From Bacillota bacterium (lineage in GTDB: Bacteria; Bacillota; Bacilli; Bacillales; Cytobacillaceae), in assembly GCA_023389895.1 (NCBI GenBank), contig JAEWDX010000304.1, forward strand, positions 1 through 36,746: a stretch of DNA of 36,746 bases, written 5' to 3'. Numbering within the stretch: the stretch's first letter is position 1; every line of letters begins with the position of its first letter. A program made the position numbers and the translations under genes. Of this stretch, positions 23,721-32,733 are shown piece after piece. The notes beneath the pieces were generated by a model. The model searched no databases. It saw nothing but the letters and a program-made list of their open reading frames with translations, and was not told where the DNA came from.

Positions 23721-24101
23721 ATGATTAATAAAGTTGGTCAAATAATGTTGTATGTTACGAACCAGGAAGAGGTAATGCGGTTTTGGACAGAAAAAATCGG
23801 ATTTGTTGTTATTTCTGAAGAAGATAATGGACAAGGGATGAAATGGATCGAGATTGCGCCCTCAAAGGAAGCTGAAACGAGTATCATTCTCCACAACAAA
23901 GAATTGATTGCTAAAATGCAGCCGGAATTGAATCTTAATACACCCTCGCTCATGTTTTTCTCGGACGATCTTGATAAACTATATAAAGATTTATCGGAAA
24001 AGGGTATTACAGTCGGGGAGATTGTAAATATGCCTTCTGGAAGAGTATTTAACTTTGCTGATATTGAGAATAACTACTTTGCGGTTATGGAAAAAAAGTA
24101 A
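23721..24101 (+). CDS. VOC-superfamily protein (glyoxalase/bleomycin-resistance type)
   Basis: A 126-residue single-domain protein with the VOC pattern: strand VGQIMLYVTNQEEVMRFWTEKIGF, central EIAPSKEAETSIILHN, and a second half ending GRVFNFADIENNYFAVMEK. Such proteins bind a metal and act as isomerases, dioxygenases or drug-binding proteins; the substrate is not predictable. ATG 23721 fits AAGGG at about 10 bases; ATG 23712 is possible. Single gene. Confidence 0.8.
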   Translation: MINKVGQIMLYVTNQEEVMRFWTEKIGFVVISEEDNGQGMKWIEIAPSKEAETSIILHNKELIAKMQPELNLNTPSLMFFSDDLDKLYKDLSEKGITVGEIVNMPSGRVFNFADIENNYFAVMEKK

Positions 24102-24122
24102 ATCAAAAATGTGAAGTGGGTT

Positions 24123-24277
24123 TATGGAGCATCATTTTTCTACGATCCTCCAAAAATATGTTTCTAAAGCAGCTTATGGCGCATTATTTTTCAAAACTTC
24201 ATAAAAAAATGTTCCTAAAGCTGCCTATAGCGAACCAATTTTCAGCTAACCGCAAAAAGGATGTCTTTATACCCCTT
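24123..24277. repeat. Three tandem copies of a 51-52-bp repeat
   Basis: Copies begin at TATGG 24123, TATGG 24175 and TATAG 24226. Shared blocks are GCGCAT/GAGCAT + A-rich/T-rich TTTTTC, then AAAAAxATGTTxCTAAAGCxGC. The third copy is more diverged. It fills the junction between the convergent VOC and rluF genes. A 61-codon frame runs through it but only reflects the 17-codon periodicity. Confidence 0.75.
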
Positions 24278-24279
24278 GT

Positions 24280-24987
24280 TTACCATTCCTTCGGCTCATA
24301 GTTTAATTCCTTAAATAATTGATTGCGTTCATTCTTCGATAAATCTCGCCATTGTCCAAGTGGAAGATTGCCTAAATGGATATTCATAATACGAGTTCTT
24401 TGCAATCGATAGACCTTGTAACCAAGAGCCGAACACATACGGCGAATTTGTCGATTTAGACCTTGTCTTAATATAATTTGAAAGACAAATTTTGAAAGTT
24501 GAACGACTTCACAAGGTAGTGTTTTTGTATCCAAGATTTCTACCCCTTCCGCCATCTTTTTCAGAAATTCCGGGGTGATTGGTTTGTCCACTGAAACGAT
24601 ATATTCCTTTTCATGCTTATTTTCAGCACGCAAAATTTCATTGACAATATCTCCATCATTTGTAAGAAGAATCAACCCATCTGAGTCTTTATCCAGTCGG
24701 CCAATATGAAATATTCTTAATGGATGGTTGACGAAATCAACGATATTGCCTTTAATATGTTTTTCTGTTGTGCTTGTAATGCCTACTGGTTTATTTAATG
24801 CGATATATACATGATTTTTTTCTATCCGAATAGGACTTCCATTTACTAATACTTCATCACCAGGTTCAACTTGGTCACCGATTTTGGCAAGTCTACCATT
24901 GATCGTAACTTGACCTTCACTAATTAATTTATCTGCCCCGCGTCTAGATGCTTTCCCAGACTCGCTAATGTATTTATTTATCCGCAT
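24280..24987 (-). CDS. rluF: 23S rRNA pseudouridine(2604) synthase, RluF type
   Basis: A 235-residue enzyme. The N-terminal S4 RNA-binding domain (about 1-45: RINKYISESGKASRRGADKL) is followed by the RsuA/RluB-E/F pseudouridine synthase domain with GRLDKDSDGL (96-105) and catalytic Asp99. RQGLNRQIRRMCSALGYKVYRLQRTRI is the conserved C-terminal motif of this subfamily. It isomerises a uridine in rRNA. The exact target position is by family resemblance to RluF. Confidence 0.85.
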   Translation of the reverse strand: MRINKYISESGKASRRGADKLISEGQVTINGRLAKIGDQVEPGDEVLVNGSPIRIEKNHVYIALNKPVGITSTTEKHIKGNIVDFVNHPLRIFHIGRLDKDSDGLILLTNDGDIVNEILRAENKHEKEYIVSVDKPITPEFLKKMAEGVEILDTKTLPCEVVQLSKFVFQIILRQGLNRQIRRMCSALGYKVYRLQRTRIMNIHLGNLPLGQWRDLSKNERNQLFKELNYEPKEW

Positions 24988-25017
24988 GTTTTCGACACCC
25001 TTAATGAGATTTATCCC

Positions 25018-25268
25018 GCATTAACGGGCTGTAAGACCCCTACTTCAAGAAGTTGTGGAAACAAAAAATTCTAAGTGGGGGATCTAACAGCCCGTAAATG
25101 CCCGACGACGGACAGGATGTCCTAGTCAGGCGAAGCCACAGGATGTGGCGTTTTGAGCGTGATTGGTTCAACTAACAATCAGTGAGGGATGAGGCCGACT
25201 AAAAGCGCCACGTCCTGTGCAACGTCAGCACTTGCACGTCCTGTGCTTCGGAAAACCCCCACTGATTG
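25018..25268. repeat. Large structured intergenic element, probably a dispersed repeat
   Basis: About 250 bases of nested inverted repeats upstream of rluF. Stem 1 joins 25018-25045 to 25073-25101 (GCATTAACGGGCTGT with ACAGCCCGTAAATGC, one mismatch). Stem 2 joins CACAGGATGTGGCG (25137-25150) to CGCCACGTCCTGTG (25206-25219) with TTTT/AAAA extension. A third pairing joins CAATCAGTGAGGG (25175-25187) to CCCCCACTGATTG (25256-25268). ACGTCCTGTGC occurs twice (25210, 25236). It has higher G+C than its surroundings and no reading frame. The type looks familiar from repeated intergenic sequences in Bacillus genomes, but I cannot name it. Confidence 0.65.
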
Positions 25269-25506
25269 AAGTTTCACTTTATATGCTTAAGAATACTCTA
25301 ATTGAGACTTTGTTTTCAAGGGCCGGATGAGGCTCTATTTTTTTTTCATCCTTTTTTCGTTTTAAGAAAAGTTGATCCATGATGATAATGGCCGCAAATT
25401 GGTGGAACAATTAATTAGGCATGATAAACAACATTTTTAAGAGAAAAGTCAAGATTTAGAAATATATTATTTGGAAAAAATTTTCTTTATTAATGGAACA
25501 TAATAG

Positions 25507-25545
25507 TGTATGATACATAGTATATTAAATAATGTATGACATACA
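25507..25545. promoter_or_regulatory. Paired PadR operators
   Basis: Two palindromes, TGTATgATACA (25507-25517) and TGTATGaCATACA (25533-25545), lie 27 bases centre to centre, inside a longer direct repeat (GTATGA...AGTATA). They sit 25 bases upstream of padR. PadR proteins bind ATGTAT/ATACAT-like dyads and often control their own operon. Confidence 0.65.
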
Positions 25546-25569
25546 GTATAGAGGAGATGGGGTGAATGA

Positions 25570-25902
25570 ATGGATCCACTGTTGAATTCACTATCGACTG
25601 AACTGAGGAGAGGAACGCTGACATTGGCAGTATTAAGCCAGTTAAGAACACCGCAATATGGCTATTCACTTGTTCAGCTATTAGAAAAGAGTGATATTTC
25701 GATTGACCAAAGTACGTTATATCCATTGCTTCGCAGGTTGGAAAAACAAGAGCTAGTGACAAGTATGTGGGATACTTCGGAAAGTAGGCCGCGGAAATAT
25801 TATGTATTAAGTGAATACGGGATTGAGATTTTTCAAGCATTAAAGAAGGAATGGGAAAAGACGTCTCAGGAGCTTTATTCTTTATTAAAGAAGGAAAGCT
25901 GA
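25570..25902 (+). CDS. PadR-family transcriptional regulator
   Basis: A 110-residue regulator. The winged-helix domain has the typical TLTLAVLSQLRTPQYGYSLVQLLEK and QSTLYPLLRRLEKQELVTSMW, with the wing SRPRKYYVLSEYG, and a short C-terminal dimerisation helix. GGAG and GGGGTGA precede the ATG. The next gene, a HAAS-domain membrane protein, starts 27 bases downstream. PadR plus HAAS-domain protein is a recurrent operon in Firmicutes; the regulator probably represses both genes. Confidence 0.88.
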   Translation: MDPLLNSLSTELRRGTLTLAVLSQLRTPQYGYSLVQLLEKSDISIDQSTLYPLLRRLEKQELVTSMWDTSESRPRKYYVLSEYGIEIFQALKKEWEKTSQELYSLLKKES

Positions 25903-25929
25903 GCCGAAGCTAGACAAAGGAGGATAACG

Positions 25930-26979
25930 ATGAATCTAATTGAGCTTTATATTCAAGAAGTAATACGTAGGCTCCCTGAAAAAGATCGCGATGATATTGC
26001 AATGGAGTTAAATTCGACGATTGAGGATATGCTGCCAGAAAACTATTCTGAAAAAGATGTAAAAATGGTTCTTTATCAGCTCGGAAATCCAGCACTCCTT
26101 GCGAGCCGCTATCAAGATCGACCAATGCATTTAATCGGACCACGATATTATGATGTCTATATCCGTTTATTAAAAATGATTTTGCCAATAGCAATCATGA
26201 TACCATGTATCGTTATTATAGTTGAAAATATTTTGACATTCACTGGCGGGGAAATGTTGGTAAACATTATTATCACTAGTATTAGAGAAATCATCACAGG
26301 CATAATAAGTACGGCTATCCAAGTATTTTTCTGGGTAACGCTTGTTTTTGCCATTATTGAACGTACCGAAGGTGTGAAAAGACAAACACCATTAACAGCA
26401 AGCTTTAAAGAATGGACGCCAGAGGATTTAAAGGATACTCCCTATATTCCAAGGAAAAAGGCAATTTCAAAAGGAGAAGTGTTTAGCAATTTTTTTTGGC
26501 TAGCCATTTGGGCAACGATATATTTTAAAGCAGAAAGTTTTGCTGGCGTCTATGAAAAGGGTGAGAAAGGTCTTGAGTTGGTAATCCCAACATTTAATCA
26601 AGATGTCTGGCTTTCGTATTGGCCGTTCATTGTCGTCATAATTGGATTAGAAATTGCTTTAACGATCTATAAATGGATGAAAGCGCAATGGACAAATAAA
26701 GTAGCTGCTTTTAATTTAATTGTTCATATTAGCTCTTTCATTCTATTCATCGTTATGATTAGCAATCCAAATTTGTTCAACCCGTCCTTTATCACATATA
26801 TGACGGAAGTAGTATCTGATTCAGTTGAACTGAAAAATTTGCTTTTCTTTGGACCAATTTTTATTTTCCTATTAGTGGCTGTACTTGATTCATACCAAGG
26901 CTTTCGAAAGGCGAGTATTCGTTTGACAAAGGGCAGTGAAAAAACGAAGTACCACATACCACCAACGGATCTTAAATAA
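25930..26979 (+). CDS. HAAS-domain membrane protein
   Basis: A 349-residue protein. The N-terminal cytoplasmic HAAS domain (about 1-75: YIQEVIRRLPEKDRDDIAME, YSEKDVKMVLYQLGNPALLA) is followed by about seven hydrophobic segments (near 77-100, 118-143, 187-200, 234-252, 262-282, 302-320). The HAAS domain is typical of membrane proteins encoded with PadR regulators. The function is unknown, perhaps sensing or adapting the membrane. AGGAGGATAACG precedes the ATG. It is the last gene of the padR operon. Confidence 0.85.
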   Translation: MNLIELYIQEVIRRLPEKDRDDIAMELNSTIEDMLPENYSEKDVKMVLYQLGNPALLASRYQDRPMHLIGPRYYDVYIRLLKMILPIAIMIPCIVIIVENILTFTGGEMLVNIIITSIREIITGIISTAIQVFFWVTLVFAIIERTEGVKRQTPLTASFKEWTPEDLKDTPYIPRKKAISKGEVFSNFFWLAIWATIYFKAESFAGVYEKGEKGLELVIPTFNQDVWLSYWPFIVVIIGLEIALTIYKWMKAQWTNKVAAFNLIVHISSFILFIVMISNPNLFNPSFITYMTEVVSDSVELKNLLFFGPIFIFLLVAVLDSYQGFRKASIRLTKGSEKTKYHIPPTDLK

Positions 26980-27020
26980 ATTCAACTAGTAAAATCGGAT
27001 ATGTTTTTCAATAAAGATGA

Positions 27021-27058
27021 AGATGTCTAATAGTCAATTATTTTCCTAGTAGGCATCT
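27021..27058 (+). terminator. Terminator of the padR operon
   Basis: AGATGTCTAATAG (27021-27033) pairs with CTAGTAGGCATCT (27046-27058), with one mismatch and one G-U pair, followed by CCTTTAAT. Moderate strength. Confidence 0.55.
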
Positions 27059-27121
27059 CCTTTAATAAGTGGTCAAGCATCACGAAAATAAAAAATCTTC
27101 TATCGCTGAGTTATTAGGCAA

Positions 27122-28813
27122 TCACAGCTTAAATTTTCTTATTAAGTCATAAAGTTCTTCAGCTAATTTGGCAAGTTGCTCAGAATTTCCTGCAACTTCT
27201 TCCATTGATCCACTCGTCTGCTCGGCGGAGGCGGCAGTTTGTTCTATACCTGCTGCTGCTTCTTCAGAGACAGATGCAAATTCCTCAACCGAACCATTCA
27301 TTTCTTGGCTAGATGCAGAAATTTGCCCAAGATTTTCGGTAACAATATGAATTTTCGATACCATTTCAGTTAAGGAGTTATTTATTTGATCGAAGGTATG
27401 ACCAGCTGCTTTAATTTGTTCTGTGCCTTTCTCAACCTCTACATACCCATTTTCTAAAGATTCAACAACCATATTTGACTCTTTTTGAATATTTTCAACG
27501 AATTTAGTAATATCATGTACAGAAATAGCTACTTGCTCAGCAAGTTTTCTTACTTCATCTGCAACGACAGCAAAGCCTTTTCCATGCTCGCCAGCCCTTG
27601 CTGCTTCTATGGCAGCGTTTAAAGCAAGGAGATTCGTTTGATCAGCAATATCTTTGATAACCACAACTAATTTAGTAATTTCCTTTGATTGATTATCGAG
27701 GTTTTCCATTTTCTTTACTGCGTCTTGAACAATTTGATCGATCGTCGTCATTTGTTCTGTTGAAGAGGTCATTAAATAAGTACCTTCATTAGTCATTTTT
27801 AATACTTCATTTGAATAGATTTGAATCTGTTCTCCATTCCGATTTGCTTCATCAACCTTTGTTTTAAATGTACCCATCCTTGCTGCAAGCTCACTAGCAC
27901 TGTTCGCTTGAGTTTCAGCTCCTCTTGCTAACTCTTCCATCGTTATAGAAACTTGCTCTGTTCCTGCTTTTACTTCGTTTGCTGATTGCATTAATTCTTC
28001 ACTGTGCCCAGTAACCGTTCCTGAAACGGTGTTAAGGTGACTTAATAAGTCTCGGGTATTTTCAGTCATTGTATTTGTTGCTTTTACAAGGTGCGCAATT
28101 TCATCTTTTCCGTTTGTAACTAATTGCTCCTGACTTAAATCACCTTCTGCAATCGCCTTCATCCGATCCATAACCATGTTGACAGGCTTGGTAATGGATC
28201 TAGCTGTAATATATGCGATAGCAATTCCAATAGCCAAAATCACAATTGATACGATCAGATTTAAGTTAGCAACGCGATTTCCAATCGAAATAATTTCCTC
28301 TCCACTCTCTTGCATTAATCTTTCTTCCGTTGCGGAAAATATTAGGAAGCCTTCCTGTAATTCCTTTGAAAGATTTTTGGCGTCACTAAGTGTACTTATG
28401 CCCTTTTGCGAATTTCCACTGTCAAACTCCTTAATGGCTATTTCGATGATGCCCTCCCACTCGTGTTTTATCTTAAATAATTCCTGAAGCTTATCTGAGC
28501 TTGATTGGCTTTCGATTTCGGTTTCCAATTTATTGGCCCGTTTGATCGATTCATAATAGTTTTTTTTAAAGTCTTCATCTTTATAAAGAAAGTAACCACG
28601 AATTAGCGCCAAGCTTTCATTCATTTCAATTAATAATTTATTGCTGCTAACTAATAGAGGCAATCTATTTTCAATAACCTCATTGGTTTGAACATTCACT
28701 TGCTGTGTAGAAAAATAATGAAATGAACTCATCATAGCATTAACAACTAGAATAACTAGAAAACCTAAGAAAATCATCGTCTGTACACTTTTAAATTTAA
28801 AAAAATTTTTCAT
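27122..28813 (-). CDS. Methyl-accepting chemotaxis protein
   Basis: A 563-residue receptor. Transmembrane helix 1 (about 11-31), a four-helix-bundle-type external ligand domain (32-185), helix 2 (about 186-208), HAMP (209-262) and the long cytoplasmic coiled coil follow in order. The coiled coil carries the conserved kinase-control tip DQTNLLALNAAIEAARAGE and GFAVVADEVRKLAEQ. Glu/Gln pairs along the coil are methylation sites. The ligand is unknown. A perfect sigma-D -10 box lies about 115 bases upstream, tying it to motility. Confidence 0.93.
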   Translation of the reverse strand: MKNFFKFKSVQTMIFLGFLVILVVNAMMSSFHYFSTQQVNVQTNEVIENRLPLLVSSNKLLIEMNESLALIRGYFLYKDEDFKKNYYESIKRANKLETEIESQSSSDKLQELFKIKHEWEGIIEIAIKEFDSGNSQKGISTLSDAKNLSKELQEGFLIFSATEERLMQESGEEIISIGNRVANLNLIVSIVILAIGIAIAYITARSITKPVNMVMDRMKAIAEGDLSQEQLVTNGKDEIAHLVKATNTMTENTRDLLSHLNTVSGTVTGHSEELMQSANEVKAGTEQVSITMEELARGAETQANSASELAARMGTFKTKVDEANRNGEQIQIYSNEVLKMTNEGTYLMTSSTEQMTTIDQIVQDAVKKMENLDNQSKEITKLVVVIKDIADQTNLLALNAAIEAARAGEHGKGFAVVADEVRKLAEQVAISVHDITKFVENIQKESNMVVESLENGYVEVEKGTEQIKAAGHTFDQINNSLTEMVSKIHIVTENLGQISASSQEMNGSVEEFASVSEEAAAGIEQTAASAEQTSGSMEEVAGNSEQLAKLAEELYDLIRKFKL

Positions 28814-28925
28814 GCTCTCTTAAACCCCTGTCGTAAAATTTACTGATCCATAATATTTAGCCTTTTTTTCTGTAACTAAACGCATTTTTTTTATCGTTAT
28901 CACTGTGAACGCAGTTATAATTGTT

Positions 28926-28950
28926 ATATCGGCATAGGATTAGGAAAAAT
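28926..28950 (-). promoter_or_regulatory. Sigma-D promoter of the chemotaxis receptor
   Basis: On the minus strand GCCGATAT (28933-28926) matches the sigma-D -10 consensus at all eight positions. The -35 around 28949 is weak (TTTA/TTAT instead of TAAA at 15-16 bases). Sigma-D drives flagellar and chemotaxis genes in Bacillus. Confidence 0.7.
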
Positions 28951-29021
28951 AAAGTAAAAGTAATGAAAAAAATTAACGGAAAAATTCGGTAAGGGGCACT
29001 CTTATTTTTTTCTTTCTTTCC

Positions 29022-29046
29022 ATTGCTAGGTGGCTTGCCTAGCAAT
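29022..29046. other. Perfect 9-bp hairpin in the divergent gap
   Basis: ATTGCTAGG / CCTAGCAAT around TGGCTTG, just before TATAAT (29051-29056) that probably serves the helicase gene. It could be an operator or an RNA hairpin. The rest of the 28814-29184 gap holds the sigma-D promoter and A/T-rich sequence only. Confidence 0.45.
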
Positions 29047-29184
29047 ATGATATAATTTTTTTTAGTGAAAAGTGAAAAAGAAAACGAGATGAATTCGCCG
29101 AAAAGTGTAATTGAAAAAAACATCTTATCGTTATAGATACTGGAGTCCAAAGGCGCTTCCATTTTTCAACAAGGGGGATGTCCT

Positions 29185-32100
29185 ATGAATGTGAAATTAA
29201 ACCCAAAAATGATCCAAGGAATGTGTGGAACAGTCTCCTTCAAAAGAGGGGACTCTTTTTATCGTGCGAATAAAGTAGCATTTCATACTTTTCAAGCAAA
29301 TCAGTGTGAGGCTACGGTTACGGGAGTAGAAGATTTTCATGTGATTGTTAAGATGGATGAGAACGATAATATCCGTTCAACGTGCAGCTGCCCAAGGCTT
29401 GCTTCTATGAAAACGGAATGTCAGCATGTAGCAGCCGTATTAATTGCTCTTTATGAGCATCAGTGTAAAGGGATTATTCCGTTTGTACCAAATAGGGAAC
29501 AGGCAGATTATCCAAGCACATTAACGGATGAACTGCTCACTCTCTTCAATGAACGGTCAACTCGTCCAAGTAAAGAGCAGGCTCATTTCGAGAATAGACA
29601 ACCGCTTTCAACTGAATTTACATGTAGCGCTGTTATCGTTGATGAGCAGAGGTATATGTTTGGAATGGGAATGAAAATAGCTTCCTTTCCTGTACAGCAA
29701 ATCCGACCGTTTCTTCAACAAATGAAGGCAGGAAATTCATGCTTACTCTCGCTTTCTTTTACATACGATCCAAGTCTTCATTGTTTCTCGCAAGAAGCAG
29801 ATGCAGTAGTTCAACAGCTTATTAAAGTGATCGATGATGAAAAAATAGATGTTGAAACACGGAATGAAAGTTATCCGCTTCATGATTCGATGCTGCTCAT
29901 TCCTCCATCTTCTTGGGAGCGGCTTCTTCCATTCCTGTTAAACACATCATTCAAGCTAGAGTATGCTGGGGATTCGTTTGAAGGGATTTATTTAACAGAG
30001 GGACCACTACCGTTGCAGTTTTCCTTTTCTGAAAAAGAAGGGAAACAATATGAATTGAAAATAATCGGATTAAATCAGGTGATCGTGCTAGATTCTTACC
30101 AGACTGTTCTATGTAACGGAAAGATCATTCGTTTGGAAAAAGATGACTGCAGGCGATTAGCAGATTTAAAGGGAATGCTTGAGACTTCAGGCACGAATCA
30201 AATTCCGATTTTCCCAGAACAGCTTGATTTTTTTCTTGAAAAAGTTGTTCCCGGTTTGAAAAAATTAGGCGCTGTTCATCTTTCACGAACGATTTCTGAG
30301 CAATATATGAAAACACCTTTAATTGCTAAGCTTTATTTAGATCGCGTGAAAAATCGCCTTTTAGCGGGGCTAGAATTTCATTATGAGAATATCATCATCA
30401 ATCCGTTGGAGAACCGGGATCCGCGAATGGATGCATTGCTCATTCGAGATATAGTGAAAGAGGATGCGATTTTAAAGCTTATGGATGACGGAGAATTAGC
30501 GAAGACAGACGGTGGTTATTTTCTACAAAATGAAGAATTAGAGTATGAATTTCTATACAATATCGTGCCAAAGCTACAGAAACTTGTGCAAATTTATGCA
30601 ACAACAGCTATCCGAAATCGGATTTCCCGTGGAGATATACATCCCAAAATTCGTGTAAAGGTGAAGAAAGAGCGCACGAATTGGCTAGAGTTTAAGTTTG
30701 AAATGGATGGGATTCCAGAACAGCATATTCGTAATATTCTTGCGGCACTTGAGGAAAAAAGAAAATATTATCGGCTTCGAGATGGCTCACTGTTGTCATT
30801 GGAGACAAGAGAGTTCGATGAGATTCAGCGGTTTTTAGCGGCGGCACCCATTCAGGATGAAGATTTGGAAGCTGGCTTGAATATACCGATTGTGAGAGGA
30901 ATGCGCATGCTTGAGTCAATTAATGGGGAGAGTGTCTTTACATTTGAACAATCTTTTCTTCAATTCATCGAGAAGCTCCGTGATCCCGCAAGTCTAGCGT
31001 TTGAAGTGCCAAGCAGTGTAGAAGCCATTTTGCGCGATTATCAGAAATACGGATATAAGTGGATGAAAACCCTTGCTAGCTATCAATTCGGAGGCATTCT
31101 CGCAGATGATATGGGGCTAGGGAAAACGTTGCAGAGCATTACATTTATTCTCTCTGAACTCTCAATTATTCGGGAAAAGAAGCGTCCTATTCTTGTTGTT
31201 TGTCCGTCATCATTAACATATAACTGGCTTCATGAGTTTATGAAGTTTGCTCCTGATGTGCAGGCGATTGTCATTGACGGTGATAAAGAGGAAAGAACCA
31301 TTTTGCAAAAAGCTGTCTTAGATATGGATGTAGTGATTACGTCTTATCCGTTGCTGCGTAGAGATATTAAGTGGTACGAAAAGATAGACTTTCATACCGT
31401 GTTTTTCGATGAGGCACAAGTTTTTAAAAATCCTTTAACTAAAACGGCAAGAGCGGTGAAGCGAATGAAGGCCGATCATCGATTTGCGCTAACAGGTACA
31501 CCAATTGAGAATTCGTTGGAGGAGCTCTGGGCAATTTTTCATGTTGTTTTTCCTGAATTATTTCAAGAGCTAAAGGAATATAGTCATCTTTCTACGAAAA
31601 CGATTGCGAAGCGAATTCGCCCTTTTTTGCTAAGAAGGCTAAAGGAGGAAGTGCTTGCTGAGCTGCCTGAAAAATTTGAAACAATCGAATCTGTGGAGCT
31701 GTTACCTGAGCAGAAAAAATTTTATACAGCTTATTTGTCGAAGCTACGGCATGATGCGTTTAAACATTTGGATAAAGATACATTGCGAAAGAATCGGATT
31801 CGGATTCTCGCAGGCTTAACACGATTGCGGCAAATTTGCTGTCACCCTGCTTTGTTTATTGATGGTTATCAGGGGAGCTCAGCGAAATTTGAACAGCTTA
31901 TGCAAATCATAGAGGAATCGAAGCTTTCTGGTAGAAGAGTGCTCATTTTCTCTCAATTTACGAAAATGCTCGGTCTTATTGGTGGAGAATTAGCGAAAGC
32001 GGGACTGCCTTTCTTTTATTTAGATGGTAGTACACCGTCTGAGGAAAGGCTCAAGCTAGCGAATCGGTTTAATGCTGGAGAACGGAATTTTTTTCTCATA

Positions 32101-32391
32101 TCTTTGAAGGCAGGAGGGACTGGTCTTAATTTGACGGGGGCTGATACGGTCATTCTTTATGATCTTTGGTGGAATCCGGCAGTCGAGGACCAAGCTGCAG
32201 ACCGTGCCCATCGTATCGGACAGACGAAGGTTGTCCAAGTCATTAAACTCGTAGCCCGAGGTACGATCGAGGAAAAAATGAACGAACTGCAGCAGAAAAA
32301 ACGTGAGCTCATTGACGAACTAATCGAATCGAATGGGTCTGGATTAGCTTGGCTTACGGATGAGGTTATCGAGGAGATCTTAATGGAGTAA
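29185..32391 (+). CDS. SWIM zinc-finger SNF2/RapA-type helicase
   Basis: A 1068-residue ATPase. The N-terminal SWIM zinc finger has CxC-x9-CxH (Cys67, Cys69, Cys79, His81). A long SNF2-associated region follows (about 130-590), then the SNF2 motor. Motif I is MGLGKT (643-648), motif II is DEAQ (Asp742), motif III is ALTGTPIEN, and the C-terminal half has IFSQFTKM, SLKAGGTGLNL and DRAHRIGQ. Related bacterial proteins remodel nucleic-acid complexes or recycle RNA polymerase; B. subtilis YwqA is a relative. The cellular role is uncertain. A strong AAGGGGGA precedes the ATG. Single-gene unit with its own terminator. Confidence 0.92.
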   Translation: MNVKLNPKMIQGMCGTVSFKRGDSFYRANKVAFHTFQANQCEATVTGVEDFHVIVKMDENDNIRSTCSCPRLASMKTECQHVAAVLIALYEHQCKGIIPFVPNREQADYPSTLTDELLTLFNERSTRPSKEQAHFENRQPLSTEFTCSAVIVDEQRYMFGMGMKIASFPVQQIRPFLQQMKAGNSCLLSLSFTYDPSLHCFSQEADAVVQQLIKVIDDEKIDVETRNESYPLHDSMLLIPPSSWERLLPFLLNTSFKLEYAGDSFEGIYLTEGPLPLQFSFSEKEGKQYELKIIGLNQVIVLDSYQTVLCNGKIIRLEKDDCRRLADLKGMLETSGTNQIPIFPEQLDFFLEKVVPGLKKLGAVHLSRTISEQYMKTPLIAKLYLDRVKNRLLAGLEFHYENIIINPLENRDPRMDALLIRDIVKEDAILKLMDDGELAKTDGGYFLQNEELEYEFLYNIVPKLQKLVQIYATTAIRNRISRGDIHPKIRVKVKKERTNWLEFKFEMDGIPEQHIRNILAALEEKRKYYRLRDGSLLSLETREFDEIQRFLAAAPIQDEDLEAGLNIPIVRGMRMLESINGESVFTFEQSFLQFIEKLRDPASLAFEVPSSVEAILRDYQKYGYKWMKTLASYQFGGILADDMGLGKTLQSITFILSELSIIREKKRPILVVCPSSLTYNWLHEFMKFAPDVQAIVIDGDKEERTILQKAVLDMDVVITSYPLLRRDIKWYEKIDFHTVFFDEAQVFKNPLTKTARAVKRMKADHRFALTGTPIENSLEELWAIFHVVFPELFQELKEYSHLSTKTIAKRIRPFLLRRLKEEVLAELPEKFETIESVELLPEQKKFYTAYLSKLRHDAFKHLDKDTLRKNRIRILAGLTRLRQICCHPALFIDGYQGSSAKFEQLMQIIEESKLSGRRVLIFSQFTKMLGLIGGELAKAGLPFFYLDGSTPSEERLKLANRFNAGERNFFLISLKAGGTGLNLTGADTVILYDLWWNPAVEDQAADRAHRIGQTKVVQVIKLVARGTIEEKMNELQQKKRELIDELIESNGSGLAWLTDEVIEEILME

Positions 32392-32420
32392 TTCGAAAAA
32401 ACAAAGGCGGGTAGCGACTA

Positions 32421-32470
32421 AAAATTCACACTCTGGCGTCCATTTTTAGGAACCAATGAGTGTGAATTTT
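32421..32470 (+). terminator. Terminator of the helicase gene
   Basis: A perfect 13-bp stem AAAATTCACACTC / GAGTGTGAATTTT around a 24-base loop, ending in T's. Confidence 0.8.
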
Positions 32471-32645
32471 TATTGTGCTATTATTTTTTAAATTAGTTTA
32501 GGAAAATCTGTAATTATTCTAAAAACAAGATTTCAATTTGTGTATTTAAGTGACCAAAAGAGCTAGATGTAGCCTATTCATTATTATTGTATAATTTTAT
32601 ATCTTTGATTCATGTGAATAGGTCTTACTTTCTTGCGAATTTTGT

Positions 32646-32660
32646 TGAAATAAAATTTCA
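32646..32660. promoter_or_regulatory. Possible MurR/RpiR operator
   Basis: TGAAAT-AAA-ATTTCA is a perfect palindrome of the TGAAA...TTTCA kind bound by many RpiR-family regulators. It lies just upstream of the -35 box, and a further TTTGAAA lies within the promoter spacer at 32675. Confidence 0.5.
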
Positions 32661-32668
32661 TAAAAATA

Positions 32669-32697
32669 TTGATCTTTGAAACATTATTTTATATAAT
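32669..32697 (+). promoter_or_regulatory. Sigma-A promoter of the murR operon
   Basis: TTGATC (32669-32674), a 17-base spacer and a perfect TATAAT (32692-32697); start predicted near 32704. Confidence 0.75.
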
Positions 32698-32733
32698 CGC
32701 AATTAAGAAAGTTTTGAAAAAGGTGATCATTTT

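Noticed and set aside
24116..24301. A 61-codon plus-strand frame through the 51-bp repeats
   Set aside because: It exists because the repeat unit is close to a multiple of three; there is no ribosome site, and it overlaps the end of rluF.
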